In this document: positions 62,081 through 64,000 of the stretch, piece by piece | Layout: each line of letters starts with the position of its first letter | Numbering within the stretch: the stretch's first letter is position 1 | NCBI RefSeq assembly: GCF_030486405.1 | Contig: NZ_CP129613.1 | Location: 4,216,001-4,280,000 of the forward strand | Direction of reading: 5' to 3' | Origin: Mycolicibacterium sp. HK-90 | GTDB taxonomy: Bacteria > Actinomycetota > Actinomycetes > Mycobacteriales > Mycobacteriaceae | DNA length: 64,000 nt | The notes under the pieces: generated by a model | What the model saw: the letters and a program-made list of their open reading frames with translations, nothing else | Told to the model about the DNA's origin: nothing | Database searches by the model: none | Position numbers and translations under genes: made by a program

Positions 62081-62613
62081 GTGGGGGGGTCCTACTTCCT
62101 TCGCGGTCGGTCGCTTACGCCTCTTGCTAGGTCACTTCGGGCGTTAACCCGACGCTACCCGTTCGTTCCGTTGCGGTGCGACCGATAAGGCCGAATCGCT
62201 CCGGTGGTATTTGTTCCGTGTGCAGGAGAACATATCGCTCCTGGTGGCTTGCCACCCGTCGGCACGCTGACTGTGTCCTTGGCGTGTCGTCGGCGTCATC
62301 GGACAAAAATCTCCGAACCCTCCGCGACAGCCTGGTGTTCGCTTCGATCCACGATAGCGCGGGGTAGCGCGACGACCGCCTCAGCATCGGGCCAAACCCG
62401 TCCTACGCTGGGCGAATAGCCCGCTGCACCGCCGTGACGCGACAAGGTCGGCCAACCGTTCGTCGACCGCGGGATCAGCAACAACCCTCCGGCACCGCCC
62501 GACCACGTACTTCCAAGGGTGTGTTCGCCGTCGCGGGCCGCAAAGCTGAGGGCGAGTTACACAACCGGTCACAACCAGCTCGGAAAGTTCTTCGGCCGCG
62601 CGAGGAGATGAAT
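62081..62613. other. 533-bp gap between clpX and the nitroreductase
   Basis: Divergent promoter region. No ORF with credible coding features was found; short frames here lack start signals. It should hold the clpX promoter near 62090-62200 and the nitroreductase promoter near 62550. No palindrome stood out. Confidence 0.4.
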
Positions 62614-63279
62614 GTGGACGTATATGAGGCTGTCACCAGCAGGCGCGCGGTTCGCGGATTCACCGATCGGCCCGTGCCGAGAGAGGCCCTGGAACGGGTG
62701 CTGTCCGCCGCGGCGTGGGCCCCGTCCGGGTCAAACATCCAGCCGTGGAACATCGTCGTGATGACCGGCGCACCGCTGGCACAACTCAAGAAACTCGCCG
62801 TCGAGCGCGTCGCGGCCGGAGACCCGTGGGACGAACCGGAGTACGTGATGTATCCGCCGGACCTGAAATCCCCGTACGGTGATCGGCGATCCGCGTTCGG
62901 GAAAGAGCGGTACAGCGCCCTCGGCATCGCCCGCGCGGACTGGGAGGCCCGGCAACGGGCTGCCATCGCGAACTGGGACTGCTTCGGGGCGGGGACGGCG
63001 CTGTTCTGCTACGTCGATCGCGACCTGGGGCTGCCCCAGTGGTCGGACCTCGGGATGTACCTGCAGACCGTCATGCTGCTGCTCCGGGCCGAGGGGCTGC
63101 ACAGCTGCCCGCAGATGTCGTGGGCGAAGGTGCGCAAGACGGTGGCGACGTTCGTTGCACCGCCGAAGAACCTCATGCTGTTCTGCGGCATGTCCATCGG
63201 CTACGAGGACGTGTCGGTGGACTACATCCGTACCGGACGGGCTCCGCTCGCCGAGACCGTCACGATCATCGACGGCTGA
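62614..63279 (+). CDS. Nitroreductase-family FMN enzyme
   Basis: 221 residues from the GTG at 62614: GAGGAG lies 6 nt upstream, while the ATG at 62608 directly abuts GAGGAG. Family features are SRRAVRGFTDRPV, AAAWAPSGSNIQPWN and WSDLGMYLQTVMLLLRAEG with a late CGMSIGYED. FMN-dependent reduction of nitro or quinone compounds is likely; the physiological substrate is unknown. Confidence 0.88.
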   Translation: MDVYEAVTSRRAVRGFTDRPVPREALERVLSAAAWAPSGSNIQPWNIVVMTGAPLAQLKKLAVERVAAGDPWDEPEYVMYPPDLKSPYGDRRSAFGKERYSALGIARADWEARQRAAIANWDCFGAGTALFCYVDRDLGLPQWSDLGMYLQTVMLLLRAEGLHSCPQMSWAKVRKTVATFVAPPKNLMLFCGMSIGYEDVSVDYIRTGRAPLAETVTIIDG

Positions 63280-63357
63280 TGCCGATCCGGGACCACTGGC
63301 CTCCGTGAATCGCGCAGCGGCGGTAGGGTCCCTGCAATACAGACGCGGCGGAGCCCT

Positions 63358-64000
63358 ATGAGTCAAGGTCGGGAAAAACGTCTTCGCGGTCGGGACAGCG
63401 AATGCGAGGCGATTCGGAGCCTGGTGTCGACGGTCCGATCGGGTCACTGCCGGATCTTGACGCTCCGCGGGGAGGCAGGAGTCGGGAAGACCGCGCTGCT
63501 GGAGTATCTGACCGAGCTGGCTTCCGGGTTTCGCCGTGTCGAGGTGGCGGGTGTCCAGTCCGAGATGGAGCTGGCCTACGCGGGTCTGCACCAGTTGTGC
63601 GCTCCGCTGATGACTCATGTCGACGAGTTGCCCGAACCTCAGCGTCAGGCGCTGACCGTGGCCTTCGGCCTGGGTGTCGGACCGGCCCCCGACCGCTTCC
63701 TGGTCGGGTTGGCCGTGCTCAGCCTGATCGACGCCGCAGTTCATGACAAACCCCTGCTCTGCGTGATCGACGACGCGCAATGGCTGGACCAGGTGTCGAT
63801 CCAGACCCTGGGGTTCGTCGCTCGCCGGCTGTTGGCCGAGCCGGTCGCCATGGTGTTCGCGGTGCGGGATCCTCCGCAAGTCCTGAACGGTCTGCCCGAG
63901 CTACAGCTCGAGGGTCTGTCCGATTTCGACGCACGAGAACTGCTCGAATCGGTAATGACCGGCGGGATCGATCCGCTGGTGCGAGACCGCATCGTGGCCG
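63358..64000 (+). CDS. AAA+ ATPase, probable LuxR-type regulator, partial
   Basis: The ATG at 63358 follows GGAG by 4 nt and the frame runs off the right edge after 214 codons. A predicted P-loop GEAGVGKT (residues 38-45) and Walker B LLCVIDDAQWLD (near 135) identify a STAND/AAA-type NTPase. Mycobacterial proteins with this start usually end in a LuxR helix-turn-helix, which is outside the window. Its strand matches the nitroreductase, 78 bp upstream. Confidence 0.85.
   Translation, partial: MSQGREKRLRGRDSECEAIRSLVSTVRSGHCRILTLRGEAGVGKTALLEYLTELASGFRRVEVAGVQSEMELAYAGLHQLCAPLMTHVDELPEPQRQALTVAFGLGVGPAPDRFLVGLAVLSLIDAAVHDKPLLCVIDDAQWLDQVSIQTLGFVARRLLAEPVAMVFAVRDPPQVLNGLPELQLEGLSDFDARELLESVMTGGIDPLVRDRIVA

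Noticed and set aside
62434..62607. Longer nitroreductase start at 62434
   Set aside because: The added 58 residues are Arg/Pro-rich with no family match; the GTG at 62614 has a well-spaced GAGGAG.

Overview
This window is chromosomal DNA from a fast-growing mycobacterium (Mycolicibacterium/Mycobacterium type). The evidence is high G+C throughout, many GTG starts, several apparently leaderless -10/start arrangements, two mycobacterial-style resuscitation-promoting factors, an F420/Ddn-type protein, and a backbone whose gene order matches (from memory) the M. tuberculosis block Rv2438c-Rv2457c: nadE, proB, obg, rpmA, rplU, rne, ndk, a DUF4233 gene, folC, valS, an Rv2449c-like gene, rpfE, mobA, korB, korA ... 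clpX. No tRNA, rRNA, CRISPR array or prophage was recognised.

Region 1 (1-8.7 kb) holds a secreted Ig-like/alpha-beta hydrolase (cut by the left edge), nadE, an isochorismatase-fold hydrolase, an APH-fold kinase, a zinc sirtuin, and a cytochrome P450 divergent from a TetR regulator with a palindromic operator between them. Region 2 (8.7-32.2 kb) is housekeeping, mostly on the minus strand: proB-obg-rpmA-rplU, rne, ndk, DUF4233-folC-valS, a DUF937 gene, an enoyl-reductase-like gene, an S9 peptidase, a lipoprotein, an FAD monooxygenase, two Rpf genes, about 1 kb of non-coding DNA, then mobA and the korAB 2-oxoacid:ferredoxin oxidoreductase.

Region 3 (32.5-56.5 kb) is a metabolic island between korA and clpX. 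It has three regulated blocks. (a) A PfkB kinase and LacI regulator lie beside a plus-strand operon made of a PhyH-type Fe(II)/2-oxoglutarate dioxygenase, two Gfo/Idh/MocA dehydrogenases, an IolE-like TIM barrel and a hydroxypyruvate-isomerase-like enzyme; its substrate is unknown. (b) A GntR regulator lies between a sugar ABC importer and the core myo-inositol operon iolC, aldolase, iolB, iolD, iolE, isomerase. Both transcription units carry the same 22-bp regulatory element. (c) A LacI regulator is divergent from an iolT-like permease, iolG and an iolH-like gene, with overlapping palindromes between them. An IS30-family element with recognisable terminal inverted repeats sits between (a) and (b). 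iolA and a classical iolJ are not in the window.

Region 4 (56.5-64 kb) has a LysR regulator divergent from fdhF-fdhD (molybdopterin oxidoreductase and its sulfurtransferase), a long hairpin terminator, clpX, a nitroreductase, and the start of an AAA+ regulator cut by the right edge. Working together, the island would import cyclitols through IolT and the ABC system, oxidise them (IolG), dehydrate (IolE), hydrolyse (IolD), isomerise (IolB), phosphorylate (IolC) and cleave (aldolase). The dioxygenase operon probably feeds a modified or alternative sugar or cyclitol into this or a parallel route; that last point is inference.
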